From Bosea sp. BIWAKO-01 (GTDB taxonomy: Bacteria > Pseudomonadota > Alphaproteobacteria > Rhizobiales > Beijerinckiaceae), in NCBI RefSeq assembly GCF_001748145.1, contig NZ_BCQA01000001.1:6226501-6290500 (forward strand): a stretch of DNA of 64,000 nt. The letters are read 5' to 3'. Position 1 is the first letter of the stretch; each line of letters opens with the position of its first letter. Both the position numbers and the translations under genes were made by a program. Positions 7,946 to 16,808 of this stretch are shown piece by piece. Below the pieces are notes generated by a model. The model was not told where the DNA came from, ran no database searches, and worked only from the letters and a program-made list of their open reading frames with translations.

Positions 7946-9285
7946 GCCTTCGCCTCTCCGACCTTTCCGCCTGTTTCGAAGGCGTCATTCCCTCCATCAT
8001 CGCGACCGCCTCGGCCGACGGCATGCCGAACATTTCCTATCTTTCCCATGTGGTGCGGGTCGACGAGGAGCATGTCGCGCTCTCCAACCAGTTCTTCGCC
8101 AAGACGGCGGCGAATGTGCGAGCCAATCCCAAGGTCACGCTGATCCTCGTCGACGGCTTTACCGGGGACCAGTTCCTGCTCGAGATCGGCTTCGTGCGGT
8201 CCGTGGATGGCGGCGCGCTGTTCGACAAGATCGCCCGCCAGCTCAAGGCGAGCAGCGCGCAGGTCGGCATGTCGGACGTCATGCGCCTCAGGAGCGCCGA
8301 TATTTTCCGGGTCCACGGGATCGAGAAGGTGCCATCGCCCGTGGACACTGCGCCGGCCGTGGCCGGCCGTGGTCCGATCGGCCTTCCCGCTCTTTCGGAA
8401 GCGATCAAGGCCATCGAACGGCAGGTGGAGGCCGACGAGATCATTGAAAGCCTGCTTTGCGGCGTCCGGCGGGTGCTGGGATATGGTCATGCGCTCGTGC
8501 TCATTCACGACAGCCATCGCGGCTCGCTCATCACCACGGGCAGCATCGGCTACGAGCGCTCGGGGCTTGGTTCGGAAATCGCCGGGAGCGAGGGACTGAT
8601 CGGCGCGGCGGCAAGCAGCGGCCAGACGATCAAGGTCAGCGACATGAGCCGCGTCCGCCGGTTCGGTGAGGCGATCGGGCTGGAGGCGGAGGCGACGGAA
8701 AACACCACGCGCATCGTCGCTTTCCCGCAATTGCCGACAGCGATGAGCCAGATCGCGGTTCCCATGATGGCCGGAGGTGCCGTGGCCGGAGTGCTCTTCG
8801 TCGAAAGCGAGGAACGGTTGGCCTTTCGCGAGGAAGACGAGGCCGCCCTCGAAATGCTGGCGGGACAGGCCGCGAGCGCCTTGCGGGCCAGCGAACGGGA
8901 GGCCGCCGCCACTGAACCGAGGCAGGCGCCGCCCCCGCCGGAACCGGCAGGCGCCGGGCGGGAGATTCGCGTCGTCCATCACCGCTTTGACGACAGCGTG
9001 TTCGTCGACGGCACCTATATCGTGAAGGGCGTTGCCGGCGCGCTGCTGCGCCTGATGCTCGAGAGGCACCTGAGCGGTGGCCAGAGCGAATTCACCAACC
9101 GGGAAATGCGGCTCGCCGCCGGCACGCGAATGCCGGAGATCAAGGACAATCTCGAGACCCGGCTGCTGCTCTTGCGCCGGCGGCTTGAAGAGAAACAAGC
9201 CCCGCTCCGGATCGTTCGCATCGGACGAGGCCGCGTTCGCCTGGAGGCGGAGGGAAGACCGACGCTCGCGGTTACACCGGAATAA
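7942..9285 (+). CDS. PNPOx-like domain fused to GAF domain, with C-terminal extension
   Basis: Start GTG at 7942 overlaps the stop of the upstream gene, giving 447 residues. Domains: PNPOx-like split barrel (about 1-130; IIATASADGMPNISYLSHV, ALSNQFFAKTAANVRANPK), linker, GAF (about 165-330; KAIERQVEADEIIESLL ... MAGGAVAGVLFVESEERLAF), a Pro-rich linker, and an alpha-helical C-terminal domain (about 350-440; IVHHRFDDS..., EMRLAAGTRMPEIKDNLETR). The last part could bind nucleic acid or another protein. This suggests a cytosolic flavin or redox sensor. Confident for the first two domains; the role is inferred. Confidence 0.75.
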   Translation: MSLRLSDLSACFEGVIPSIIATASADGMPNISYLSHVVRVDEEHVALSNQFFAKTAANVRANPKVTLILVDGFTGDQFLLEIGFVRSVDGGALFDKIARQLKASSAQVGMSDVMRLRSADIFRVHGIEKVPSPVDTAPAVAGRGPIGLPALSEAIKAIERQVEADEIIESLLCGVRRVLGYGHALVLIHDSHRGSLITTGSIGYERSGLGSEIAGSEGLIGAAASSGQTIKVSDMSRVRRFGEAIGLEAEATENTTRIVAFPQLPTAMSQIAVPMMAGGAVAGVLFVESEERLAFREEDEAALEMLAGQAASALRASEREAAATEPRQAPPPPEPAGAGREIRVVHHRFDDSVFVDGTYIVKGVAGALLRLMLERHLSGGQSEFTNREMRLAAGTRMPEIKDNLETRLLLLRRRLEEKQAPLRIVRIGRGRVRLEAEGRPTLAVTPE

Positions 9286-9336
9286 TCGCCGCGGCTGGCG
9301 CGAGCATGACGGGCTGAAGGCCCCTCACCCGAGCCG

Positions 9337-9606
9337 GTGATGTCCGCGAGCGGGCCTGGGGTCGGCGCGTCCGGCTGGTTCGACTGGCATGACAGCCCGG
9401 AAATAGAGACGCTCACCGCGCAATGGCTGGCCAGCACCATTGAGGCGCAGACGCAAAAGCTGCTGGGAGACGTCCAGCGCAGCGCGCTCGCCAACCTATC
9501 TGTCGCGCCGCTCGGCCAGATCATCCCAAAAACCGCCTATCGCCGGAACCTGCAGGGCATCCTGACAGCGTCCTCCCCGCTGTTCTGGAACGTCCGCCGG
9601 GCGTGA
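9337..9606 (+). pseudogene. 3' remnant of an oligopeptide ABC transporter binding-protein gene
   Basis: The 89 codons match the C-terminus of SBP_bac_5 proteins: GWFDWHDSPEIETLTAQWL (end of the second lobe), helix, then VAPLGQIIPKTAYRRNLQGI and SSPLFWNVRRA, the usual last residues of DppA-like proteins. The other roughly 430 residues are missing; a stop at 9307 closes the frame upstream. It points toward the convergent ABC operon on the minus strand, which has its own intact binding protein of the same broad family. Confidence 0.7.
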
Positions 9607-9769
9607 GGCCCGGTCCGGTCAGTGCTTTGCACGGGCGCCGACGAGCGGCTCTGACGACAGGGAGGGCGACGCAGAACGCGACGACTTCTCTCTTGATGAC
9701 TGGAATTCAGCGGGTGGAACTGACGGCGTCACGAATTGGACGCGCAAATCCTTGCCTCGAGAAGCGCGG

Positions 9770-10648
9770 TCATGGCTTCTGCCCCTGGCGTCGGCGCAGC
9801 ATCGCCAGCGGCAGAAGGCGGCGGCTGCGCAGCTTCGGATCAAGCGCCTCGTTGAGGCTGTCGCCGACAAGGTTCGCAGCGAGCACGAAGAGGGATAGCG
9901 CGACCGCGGGACCGATAATCAGATAGGGTGCGCGGGTGAGGAAGCCCTTCGCCTCGTTCAGCATCTGCCCCCATTCCGGCATCGGCGGCTGCACGCCGAG
10001 GCCGAGATAGCTGAGCGAGGACGCGCCGATCACGAATCCGGGAAGCGTGATGGTCGCCTTGACGATCACCGGAGCGGAAATGTTGTGCAGCACGTGTCGA
10101 ACCAGGATGTCGGACCAGCTGGCGCCAGAGGCGATCGCCGCCTCGATATAGAGTTCCTGTCGGACCGAGAGAGCGGCGCTGCGCGCGATGCGGATGAAGT
10201 TCGGGAGCTGCGACAGTCCAAGCGCGATCACCACGCCCCTTTCCGACGGACCAACGACGACCACGATCACGATGGCGATCATGATCGTCGGAAAGATCAG
10301 CATCATGTCGGTCAGGCGCATCACGATCGCGTCGGCGAGACCTCCGCTATAGCCGACGACCATGCCGATCGGCACGCCGAGCAGCAACGAGAACAGCAGC
10401 GCAGCCGTCGTGATCTGCAAAGTCACGCGCGTCGCAAGGATCACGCGTGCCAGCGTGTCCCGCCCGAACTGGTCCGTTCCGAACCAATGACTGGCGGATG
10501 GCGGCAACAGCCCCGCCGTCAGGTTGGTTTCCAGCGGGTCGGACGGAACGATCCACGGCGCGAGAACCGCGACGAGGTAGAACAGGGCCAGGATCACGCC
10601 GAAGAAAACGCCGACGCGATCGCGGGCATAGTGCCTGAACAGATTCAT
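9770..10648 (-). CDS. ABC transporter permease, DppC type
   Basis: A 292-residue inner-membrane protein. N-terminal OppC_N segment (first TM about 12-35), then five further TM helices and the BPD_transp_1 region with the EAA-like loop (AAIASGASWSDILVRHVLHN). Conserved LGVPIGMVVGYSGG and SYLGLGVQPPMPEWGQML are diagnostic of DppC/OppC. It is the last gene of the minus-strand operon (LysR, dehydrogenase, binding protein, DppB, DppC) and starts 33 bp after the DppB gene. No ATPase gene follows, so the transporter must borrow or encode one elsewhere. Confidence 0.9.
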   Translation of the reverse strand: MNLFRHYARDRVGVFFGVILALFYLVAVLAPWIVPSDPLETNLTAGLLPPSASHWFGTDQFGRDTLARVILATRVTLQITTAALLFSLLLGVPIGMVVGYSGGLADAIVMRLTDMMLIFPTIMIAIVIVVVVGPSERGVVIALGLSQLPNFIRIARSAALSVRQELYIEAAIASGASWSDILVRHVLHNISAPVIVKATITLPGFVIGASSLSYLGLGVQPPMPEWGQMLNEAKGFLTRAPYLIIGPAVALSLFVLAANLVGDSLNEALDPKLRSRRLLPLAMLRRRQGQKP

Positions 10649-10681
10649 GTGCCACGTGCCCGGTGCGGCGAGGCTGTCCGA

Positions 10682-11602
10682 TCAATCATGGGCTAGCCTC
10701 GGATCCGCCCAGCGGTAGAGCAGGTCGACGATCAGATTCACCAGCACGAACATCATCGCGAAGACGAAGATGCAGCCCTGTGTCAGTGGAAGATCGCGCG
10801 TGAGGATCGAATCGACCATGAGCCGGCCAAGGCCGGGCCAATTGAAGATCGATTCTGCGACTGCGGCGCCGCCGAGCATGCTGCCGAGGCCAAGGCCGAA
10901 AAAGGTGATGATCGGCAGCAATGCATTGCGCAGTGCATGCTTGAAGACGATCGTGCGCTCGGGGACGCCTTTGGAGCGCGCGGTCACGATGAAATCGCGC
11001 TGCAATGCATCGATCATGCAGGCGCGGACCATGCGCGTGAAGCCCGCCGCTTGCGCAAAGCCAAGCGTCAACACCGGCATGATGAAGTGACGCCAGGTGG
11101 TCATGCCGCCGATCGGCAGCCAGCGCAGATAGACCCCGAAAAAATAGATCGCGACGATCCCCGACACGAAGATCGGCGTACAGATGCCGATGAGCGAGAC
11201 GAGCGACACGCCTCTGTCGATCGGCCGGCTCCAGTACATGGCGGAGAGCGAGCCGAGGACGAGGCTGATCGTCGTCGCGAAAAGCATCGCCCAGGCAGCC
11301 AGGAGAGCGGTGTTCAACAGGCGCGGACCGACGATCGCGAGCACAGGCTGACGCGAGAAGTTCGAAACGCCGAAATCTCCCGTCAGCACCTTGCCCATAT
11401 AGGCGACATATTGTGCGCCAAGCGGTTGATCGAGCCCGTAGGCCGTGCGGATGCTCGCGACCAGCTCTTCCGGCGCGCTGTCGCCGGCGATCAAGCGCGC
11501 GGGATCGCCGGGGATCGCATGGAACAAGCAGAACAGAAACGTCAGCAAAAGGAGCCCGGCAACGATCATGAAGACCAGTCGGCTGGCGATCATCTTCATC
11601 AT
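10682..11602 (-). CDS. ABC transporter permease, DppB type
   Basis: A 306-residue inner-membrane protein with six TM helices. OppB_N signature near the start (FCLFHAIPGDPARLIAGD), then IRTAYGLDQPLGAQYVAYMG, and the EAA loop (TARSKGVPERTIVFKHALRN). It pairs with the DppC-type permease to form the pore for an oligopeptide, nickel or opine-like solute. It lies 64 bp after the binding-protein gene on the same strand. Confidence 0.9.
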   Translation of the reverse strand: MMKMIASRLVFMIVAGLLLLTFLFCLFHAIPGDPARLIAGDSAPEELVASIRTAYGLDQPLGAQYVAYMGKVLTGDFGVSNFSRQPVLAIVGPRLLNTALLAAWAMLFATTISLVLGSLSAMYWSRPIDRGVSLVSLIGICTPIFVSGIVAIYFFGVYLRWLPIGGMTTWRHFIMPVLTLGFAQAAGFTRMVRACMIDALQRDFIVTARSKGVPERTIVFKHALRNALLPIITFFGLGLGSMLGGAAVAESIFNWPGLGRLMVDSILTRDLPLTQGCIFVFAMMFVLVNLIVDLLYRWADPRLAHD

Positions 11603-11666
11603 GCGCAGTCAGGCTCCCGGCACGCCGCCGGCGCGAGGATCGGGCGAAGAGCGGCTTTCATGAGCG

Positions 11667-13313
11667 TCAGCGGTTGATCCCCTGGCGCTTGCGCTCGGCT
11701 TGATCGATCCAGGCGAAGGTCCCGTCATAAACATTCGACGGCAGATAGACGCCACCATGCACATAGCTGCGCGTCGCGTCGGTCAGGTTGAGCGTCGGCA
11801 GGTAGATGACCGGCGCGAGCTTCAGAAGCTCGGCCATCCATTGCCGCACAATTTCGGCGCGCTTCGCGGGATCGCTCTCCACATGCGCCGCCTCCGCCAG
11901 CCTGTCCGTCTCCGGATTGGAGAAGAACATGCGATTGGCGCCGGCCGGCTTCCACGCCTTGGTATGCGTCATATACATCATCGGCTCGTCTGGATCGGCC
12001 GTCGGCACGGTCCAGGACAATACGGCGAGATCGTATTTCGCATCCTTCGGCCCGACAGAGAGCGCAGCGCTGAACGTCGCGCTCTCCAGGATCGTGAGCT
12101 CGGTCTTGACGCCAAGCTTTTCGAGGAACGTCTTCACGAGCTGCGCGATTTCGTAGTCGCCCGTTCCAGCCTTCCGGCCATAAAGCTTGAGCGACAGCGT
12201 CTTGCCCTGCGCGTCCTCGACGAAGCCGTCGCCATTTCGATCCTCGTATCCGGCCTCCTTCAGCATCGCCCGCGCCCTGGCGAGATCAAACGGGAAGATC
12301 GTGTCCTTGCCGGGCTCGCGCATATCGGCGAAGCCGAACACGCCGGGCGATAATGTCGGAGCCTGCGATAACGTGGCGCCGGTGCCTGCGAAAACGGACT
12401 GCACGATGCCGGCCTTGTCGACGGCGATGTTGAGCGCCTGCCGCACCTTGGGATCGTCGAGCGGCTTCACCAGATTGTTTATGACGACATAATGCTGCTG
12501 CAGGCTCGGCATGGTCCGCAGCGCGATGCTCTTGTCCTTGGCCAGCCGCTGAATGTCGAAATTCGGAATGCCCGGGGCGCGGTCGATCTCGCCGCTCTCC
12601 AGCATCGCGAGGCGCGTCGTCACATCCGGTACGAAGAGGATGCGGATGCTGTCGAGATAAGGTTTGCCCGTCTGCCAGTACTTGTCGTTCTTCTTGAAGA
12701 GCGCGTATTCGCCCTTCGCATAGCCGGTGTTGATGAAGGGGCCTGTGCCGATGATGTTGCTGCCGAGGCCCTCCTCCCCCTTGGCCTTGTAGGCAGTCGG
12801 GCTAAAGATGCACATCGTGCGGTAAGCGAGATTGGGAATAAGCGCTGCCGACGGCGCCGACATCTGGAACGACACCTGGCCGTCATTGTCGGCGACGACC
12901 TTCTGCAATCCCTCGAGCAGGCTGACATAAAGGAATTTCTTGGCGAGTGCTTCGTTGAAGACGAAGGCGACCGCCTCGGCGTTAAACGGTGTGCCGTCGT
13001 GGAACTGCACGCCCGGCCGCAGCTTGAACGTCACGGTCTTCTTGTCTTCGGACGTTGTCCAGCTCTCAGCCAGCACTGGCTTGATCTGACGATCGGCTGT
13101 CAGCTCGACCAGCGTCTCGCAGGCGTTCAAGTAAACGTCCATGCCGCCGGCGTCCGTGTTGCGGCCGGGGAACATCGTCTTGTCGAGCTGTCCAGCGAGC
13201 ACGAGTTCGCCGCCATATTGCGGCTTGGCCTCCTGCGCGGCGGCAGGCACCGACAGCGCGGCGCCCAGGGCGATCGACGCAGCAAGCAGGCTTTTGCACC
13301 GGGCCTTCATCAT
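11667..13313 (-). CDS. ABC transporter substrate-binding protein (SBP_bac_5)
   Basis: About 548 residues with signal peptide (KSLLAASIALGAALSVPAAA, cleaved before QEAKPQYGG). Family marks: YGGELVLAGQ, the VTFKLRPGVQFHDGTPF motif of cluster C binding proteins, and VRQALNIAVDKAGIV. It captures a peptide-like or other small solute in the periplasm and hands it to the two downstream permeases. The start is one of two tandem ATGs at 13313 and 13310, preceded by GAGGGAGAAGAGC; a longer frame upstream adds only Arg-rich codons. The 2-hydroxyacid dehydrogenase upstream suggests the solute or a product is a hydroxy or keto acid (inference). Confidence 0.9.
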   Translation of the reverse strand: MMKARCKSLLAASIALGAALSVPAAAQEAKPQYGGELVLAGQLDKTMFPGRNTDAGGMDVYLNACETLVELTADRQIKPVLAESWTTSEDKKTVTFKLRPGVQFHDGTPFNAEAVAFVFNEALAKKFLYVSLLEGLQKVVADNDGQVSFQMSAPSAALIPNLAYRTMCIFSPTAYKAKGEEGLGSNIIGTGPFINTGYAKGEYALFKKNDKYWQTGKPYLDSIRILFVPDVTTRLAMLESGEIDRAPGIPNFDIQRLAKDKSIALRTMPSLQQHYVVINNLVKPLDDPKVRQALNIAVDKAGIVQSVFAGTGATLSQAPTLSPGVFGFADMREPGKDTIFPFDLARARAMLKEAGYEDRNGDGFVEDAQGKTLSLKLYGRKAGTGDYEIAQLVKTFLEKLGVKTELTILESATFSAALSVGPKDAKYDLAVLSWTVPTADPDEPMMYMTHTKAWKPAGANRMFFSNPETDRLAEAAHVESDPAKRAEIVRQWMAELLKLAPVIYLPTLNLTDATRSYVHGGVYLPSNVYDGTFAWIDQAERKRQGINR

Positions 13314-13377
13314 GCTCTTCTCCCTCGTTCCTCTTCGCCGCATCCTGCGCGCGCCGTTGGCCGCGGCAGGTTTTGGC

Positions 13378-14436
13378 TCAATACATGCGCGCCTTGTCGA
13401 GCACGTTGATCATCTTCTCCGTCTGGCCGGCGACGTAGTGGCCGAGATTCTCGATGAAGATGTCGACGATCTTGCCGTTCTCGCTCGGCGCGGTGCTGGC
13501 CGAGTGCGGCGATATCAGCACGTTCGGCATCGACCAGAGCGGCGATCCCGGCGGTAGAGGTTCGACCGCGGCGACGTCCAGCCCGGCGAACGCGATCCGC
13601 CCGCTCGACAACGCCGCGATCAGCGCCGCCTCGTCGACAACCTGGCCGCGCGCGATGTTGATCAGAACGGCGCCGGGTTTCATCGCGGCGAACGCCGTGC
13701 GATCGATCATGCGTTCCGTCTGCGGCGTATGCGGCGTGCAGAGAACGACATAGTCCGCGCTGGCGAGCGCCTTGTGCAGGTCCGGCTGGCCGTAGATATC
13801 CGTCGTGAACAATTCGGCGCTCCGTGCTGGCGACGGATTGTTGACGACCGCCGTCACCGACATGTCGAACGCACGCGCGAGTGCGGCGATGCGGGCGCCG
13901 ACCTTGCCGGCGCCGACGATCGCAACCGTCTTGCCGGAGAGCTCTCCGCCGCAATAGCGCTCCCAGCGATGGGCTTGCTGATCGCGCTGCAGGCGCGGCA
14001 GATCCTTCACATGGCCAAGCATCACGAGAAAAGCGAACTCCGCCAGCGCGTCAGCATGGACGCCGCGAGCCGTGGTCACGATCAGGTCGGTCGGCGCAAG
14101 CCCGAAGCTATGGACTTGCTGTCCCACCCCTGAACTCGTCGTCTGCACCCAGCGCACGTTCGGCGCGAGCGCAAGGCCTCGCTCATCCTCTGCGCCCGTT
14201 GGAAAATCCCAGAGGATCGTCGCGCGTCCGAGCGCCTCACGCCAGCGGCGTTCCTGCGCCCCGGTGCGCCGGAAGCCGTCGCGTCCCTTGTGATCGCCGA
14301 CATAGCGCGTCATCGGCAGCAGATCGGGCGCGAAGATGATGTCGACTCCGGCCGGTGCCGCCGCGCGCATGCGCTCGACATGCTCACTCTCCAGCGGCGA
14401 GGTGATGAACGCGATATGCGCGGGCGACGACGTCAT
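13378..14436 (-). CDS. D-2-hydroxyacid dehydrogenase
   Basis: A 352-residue NAD(P)-dependent enzyme of the D-isomer 2-hydroxyacid dehydrogenase family, which interconverts 2-hydroxy and 2-keto acids. The Rossmann signature is VAIVGAGKVGARIA. The catalytic Arg lies in INIARGQVVDEAAL, the Glu in AAVEPLPPGSPLW, and the His in VLISPHSAS. A slightly long N-terminal catalytic lobe (about 1-155) precedes the NAD domain. It is co-directional with the binding protein (64-bp gap) and with the LysR gene upstream (97-bp gap), so it is probably in one regulated unit. Confidence 0.88.
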   Translation of the reverse strand: MTSSPAHIAFITSPLESEHVERMRAAAPAGVDIIFAPDLLPMTRYVGDHKGRDGFRRTGAQERRWREALGRATILWDFPTGAEDERGLALAPNVRWVQTTSSGVGQQVHSFGLAPTDLIVTTARGVHADALAEFAFLVMLGHVKDLPRLQRDQQAHRWERYCGGELSGKTVAIVGAGKVGARIAALARAFDMSVTAVVNNPSPARSAELFTTDIYGQPDLHKALASADYVVLCTPHTPQTERMIDRTAFAAMKPGAVLINIARGQVVDEAALIAALSSGRIAFAGLDVAAVEPLPPGSPLWSMPNVLISPHSASTAPSENGKIVDIFIENLGHYVAGQTEKMINVLDKARMY

Positions 14437-14533
14437 GGCGCGCGGACTTTGGTTGATGGCATGCGGCGACCCCGGCGCGCCGGTCTGCTTGTCGGACAGA
14501 TCCAGGCGGCAACATGACTATCATGAGAATTTT

Positions 14534-15442
14534 TCACATTTCAAGAGGACGCCCTTCTGCCGTTAGGGCTGCCAGCTCGCCCTGAAGCCAGCGCCGGAAG
14601 GCGAGGATTTTCGGTTCGGACCGGCGCAGCGGGCTGCACATGAAGAAGTAGCCTTGCTCGCGGCGCAGGATATGGGGTGACGCGATAACGAGGGCGCCGT
14701 TCTCCAGCTCCCGCCGAATCAGGAACCGCGGCAGCAGGGCAAAGCCGATGCCGACCACGGCCGCCTCGATCACCATGAAGAAATGCTCGAAGCCGAGGCC
14801 AGCGGGCGTCGGCGTCGGCAGATGAAGGTTCTCGAACCATTCAGGCCAGGCCTCGATCCGGGTGGTGTGGCGAATGAGCTGTTCGGGCCGAAGCGCCCCG
14901 GGATCGATCGCCGCGCGGCCCTCGAGCAGCCGCGGCGCGCAGACAATCACCAGTTCTTCGTCCAGTATCCGATAGGTTTTGACGCCCGGCCAGTCGCCAT
15001 TTCCATAGCGGATGCCGACATCAACGGCGTCGAGGGCGAAGTCGATCGCCTGCTCACCGACGACGATGTCGACCTGCATGTCCGGATGCTGCGCCTTGAA
15101 AGCCGGCAGGCGCGGAATCAGGAAGCGCAGCGCGAAGGTCGGCAGCACGTTGATGGTCAATCCGTATGCGTTCTGATCTTGGCGAAGGCGCGCGAGCAGC
15201 GTCCGCATCCGATCGAATGAGTGGCGCAACTCGACGAAGATCGCTTCGCCGCTCGACGTCAGCTGGATTGACGGCTTGGTGCGCAGGAACAGCGGAAAGC
15301 CAAGTTCCGCCTGCAGCAAGGACAAGGCGCGGCTGACGGCGCTTTGCGTGACGCCGAGTTCCGATGCCGCGCGTGTCATACTGCCGAGACGCGCCGTCGC
15401 CTCGAAGCTGCGCAGACCGTTCAGGGATGGGAAGTCAGGCAT
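14534..15442 (-). CDS. LysR-family regulator, GcvA-like
   Basis: A 302-residue protein with N-terminal winged HTH (about 6-65; FEATARLGSMTRAASELGVT, QSAVSRALSLLQAELG) and an effector domain (about 90-295). The opening PSLNGLRSFEATARLGS is typical of the GcvA/AmpR subgroup. It is the first gene of a co-directional series with the dehydrogenase and ABC importer, which it likely controls. Its start codon lies 2 bp from a perfect 17-bp inverted repeat whose inner arm holds the only Shine-Dalgarno-like sequence (GGAG). Confidence 0.9.
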   Translation of the reverse strand: MPDFPSLNGLRSFEATARLGSMTRAASELGVTQSAVSRALSLLQAELGFPLFLRTKPSIQLTSSGEAIFVELRHSFDRMRTLLARLRQDQNAYGLTINVLPTFALRFLIPRLPAFKAQHPDMQVDIVVGEQAIDFALDAVDVGIRYGNGDWPGVKTYRILDEELVIVCAPRLLEGRAAIDPGALRPEQLIRHTTRIEAWPEWFENLHLPTPTPAGLGFEHFFMVIEAAVVGIGFALLPRFLIRRELENGALVIASPHILRREQGYFFMCSPLRRSEPKILAFRRWLQGELAALTAEGRPLEM

Positions 15443-15444
15443 CC

Positions 15445-15483
15445 GACTCCATTGACATGATATTTAATCATGTCAATGGAGTC
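15445..15483 (-). promoter_or_regulatory. Perfect 17-bp inverted repeat at the lysR start (operator or RNA hairpin)
   Basis: GACTCCATTGACATGAT, a 5-nt spacer, then its exact reverse complement. Both strands carry TTGACA. On the lysR strand the downstream arm ends AATGGAGTC two bases before the ATG at 15442, so GGAG would be paired in an RNA hairpin. The AT-rich dyad also fits a LysR (T-N11-A) or other dimeric operator. Which reading is right cannot be told from sequence alone. Confidence 0.7.
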
Positions 15484-15484
15484 G

Positions 15485-15829
15485 TTCTCATAAGGTGCGT
15501 GCGACTCAAGCCCTTCAGCAGGCATTGTCACAGCGCCGCGGAATTGTTGCGCCTCGATCGGGTTGGTCGTTTCCAGCATGAGTGCGCGTCATCGGCACGT
15601 AACCGCTGTACGCCGCTTACTCACGGCTTCGCTCACAACTCCGGCCAGCGCACTCCTACGTCTGCTTCTGGGCAACTCGCCAATGTCTGCAAATGGCGCG
15701 GACCGGAACTCGGCTGCTTCTGACGCCGAACGACCAAGACGTGTGGAGATCAGGGTTCGCCAAGCGGCGAGGCGCTGCCTTTGGACCGTTTCTACGCCCA
15801 AGCGGGCGCCTTGGCCCGGGACGAAGCGG
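15485..15829. other. Intergenic, no gene seen
   Basis: The stretch between the lysR inverted repeat and the hypothetical gene at 15830. Short frames exist but none has a plausible start, ribosome site or protein-like composition. Confidence 0.45.
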
Positions 15830-16138
15830 TTAAGCTTCTGCCTCTCCGAGGCTGATGCACTCCTTAATCGCCTGGGAAAAGGCGATGATCGTTGCCTCTC
15901 GGTCTTCGGCGCACATAGCTCGGAACAGGTTCAGGAAGTCATCGGTGCCGATCTGCATAACAACCTTTGAATTGCCCCCTCCGGAAGCCATGACCCCGCG
16001 AACGGTGACACCACTCCGCCTTTGGCCATCCCGGCTTTTGCCAACCCAGGCACCGTGAGCGATCTCAACATTGCCTTCGTATTGCCAGCGGCCGCTGCCC
16101 TGTAGAGGCGCCCTCCAAAGCTGGCTGCGTTCACTCAT
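15830..16138 (-). CDS. Hypothetical protein, 102 residues
   Basis: Not recognised. The start at 16138 (MSERSQLWRAPLQGSGRW) is preceded by GAGGAACGACC, a fair ribosome site. The protein has no signal peptide or membrane segment. A Gly-rich, basic N-terminal half (about 18-60) is followed by an amphipathic helical C-terminus (TDDFLNLFRAMCAEDREATI). It stands alone between a gene-free stretch and the DUF1127 gene region. Confidence 0.55.
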   Translation of the reverse strand: MSERSQLWRAPLQGSGRWQYEGNVEIAHGAWVGKSRDGQRRSGVTVRGVMASGGGNSKVVMQIGTDDFLNLFRAMCAEDREATIIAFSQAIKECISLGEAEA

Positions 16139-16652
16139 GGTCGTTCCTCGGTTTCTATCGGCCGGAAGCCCTGAGCCCGCACGAGCACGGCCAACGCTCT
16201 TCTGTCGCTGGGCGCCTTTTACGTCGCTGCAGCCAGAACATCCACGGCTGCCGCGCTCCGGCATCAACAGTAAAGCCCGCCCAGCGGAACGTCCGCTTTG
16301 CGGCTGGATCTCAACCTGGCGCTTCTCGCACGCAGCTGGATGGCTCGAAGCAGCGCAGCCACATCATTGGTAGGATAGTTGCGGATGCGGCGCCCCAAGG
16401 GGAACTGCCATGCATGTCGAAACTCGAGGCCGCCTCCGATGACAAGGAGGGGTTGAGCTCGGGCTTTCACGGCTCGGACGAGTTCGCAGCCGGATTCCGG
16501 CTCAGGTGAAAGCAGCCCCGAAATGCAAAATGCCCGCCGTGAGGCGGGCATTCGCTCTTCGACCGAAGCTCAAGGGGAGGAAATCATGAGCCCCGGGAGA
16601 AACTAGCTGGAACGCGCTGCGCCCGGTGACGCGGCGGTTCTATTCAGTGACT
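16139..16652. other. Intergenic, mostly empty apart from one terminator
   Basis: A 95-codon minus-strand frame at 16264-16551 starts inside the hairpin at 16529-16552, lacks a ribosome site and resembles nothing known, so it is not called. Only the terminator hairpin is annotated here. Confidence 0.4.
16529..16552 (-). terminator. Intrinsic terminator downstream of the DUF1127 gene
   Basis: AATGCCCGCC, loop GTGA, GGCGGGCATT, followed on the minus strand by a short T-rich run (ATTTTG). It lies about 100 bp past the stop of the DUF1127 gene, in the right orientation for it. Confidence 0.65.
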
Positions 16653-16808
16653 TCAGGCCGCAGCGTGCGTGCGGGCGATGAAGGGGATCTCCGAGCGTGA
16701 CAGGCCAAGATCGGCGAGCTCACGGTTGGTCAGGCGCGACAGCTCGCGAACCGTCTCGCGATAGCGCAGGAAGGTGCGGATTTTGGCGGCAATCATCGTG
16801 ACGAACAT
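16653..16808 (-). CDS. DUF1127 domain protein (YjiS-like)
   Basis: A 51-residue protein. The DUF1127 block fills the middle and end: RYRETVRELSRLTNRELADL, then GLSRSEIPFIAR. Members are small Arg-rich proteins common in alphaproteobacteria; some bind RNA or affect phosphate and carbon metabolism or stress. The start at 16808 (MFVTMIAAKIRTF) follows CAGAGGAATATCACC. A single transcription unit with its own terminator. Confidence 0.88.
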   Translation of the reverse strand: MFVTMIAAKIRTFLRYRETVRELSRLTNRELADLGLSRSEIPFIARTHAAA

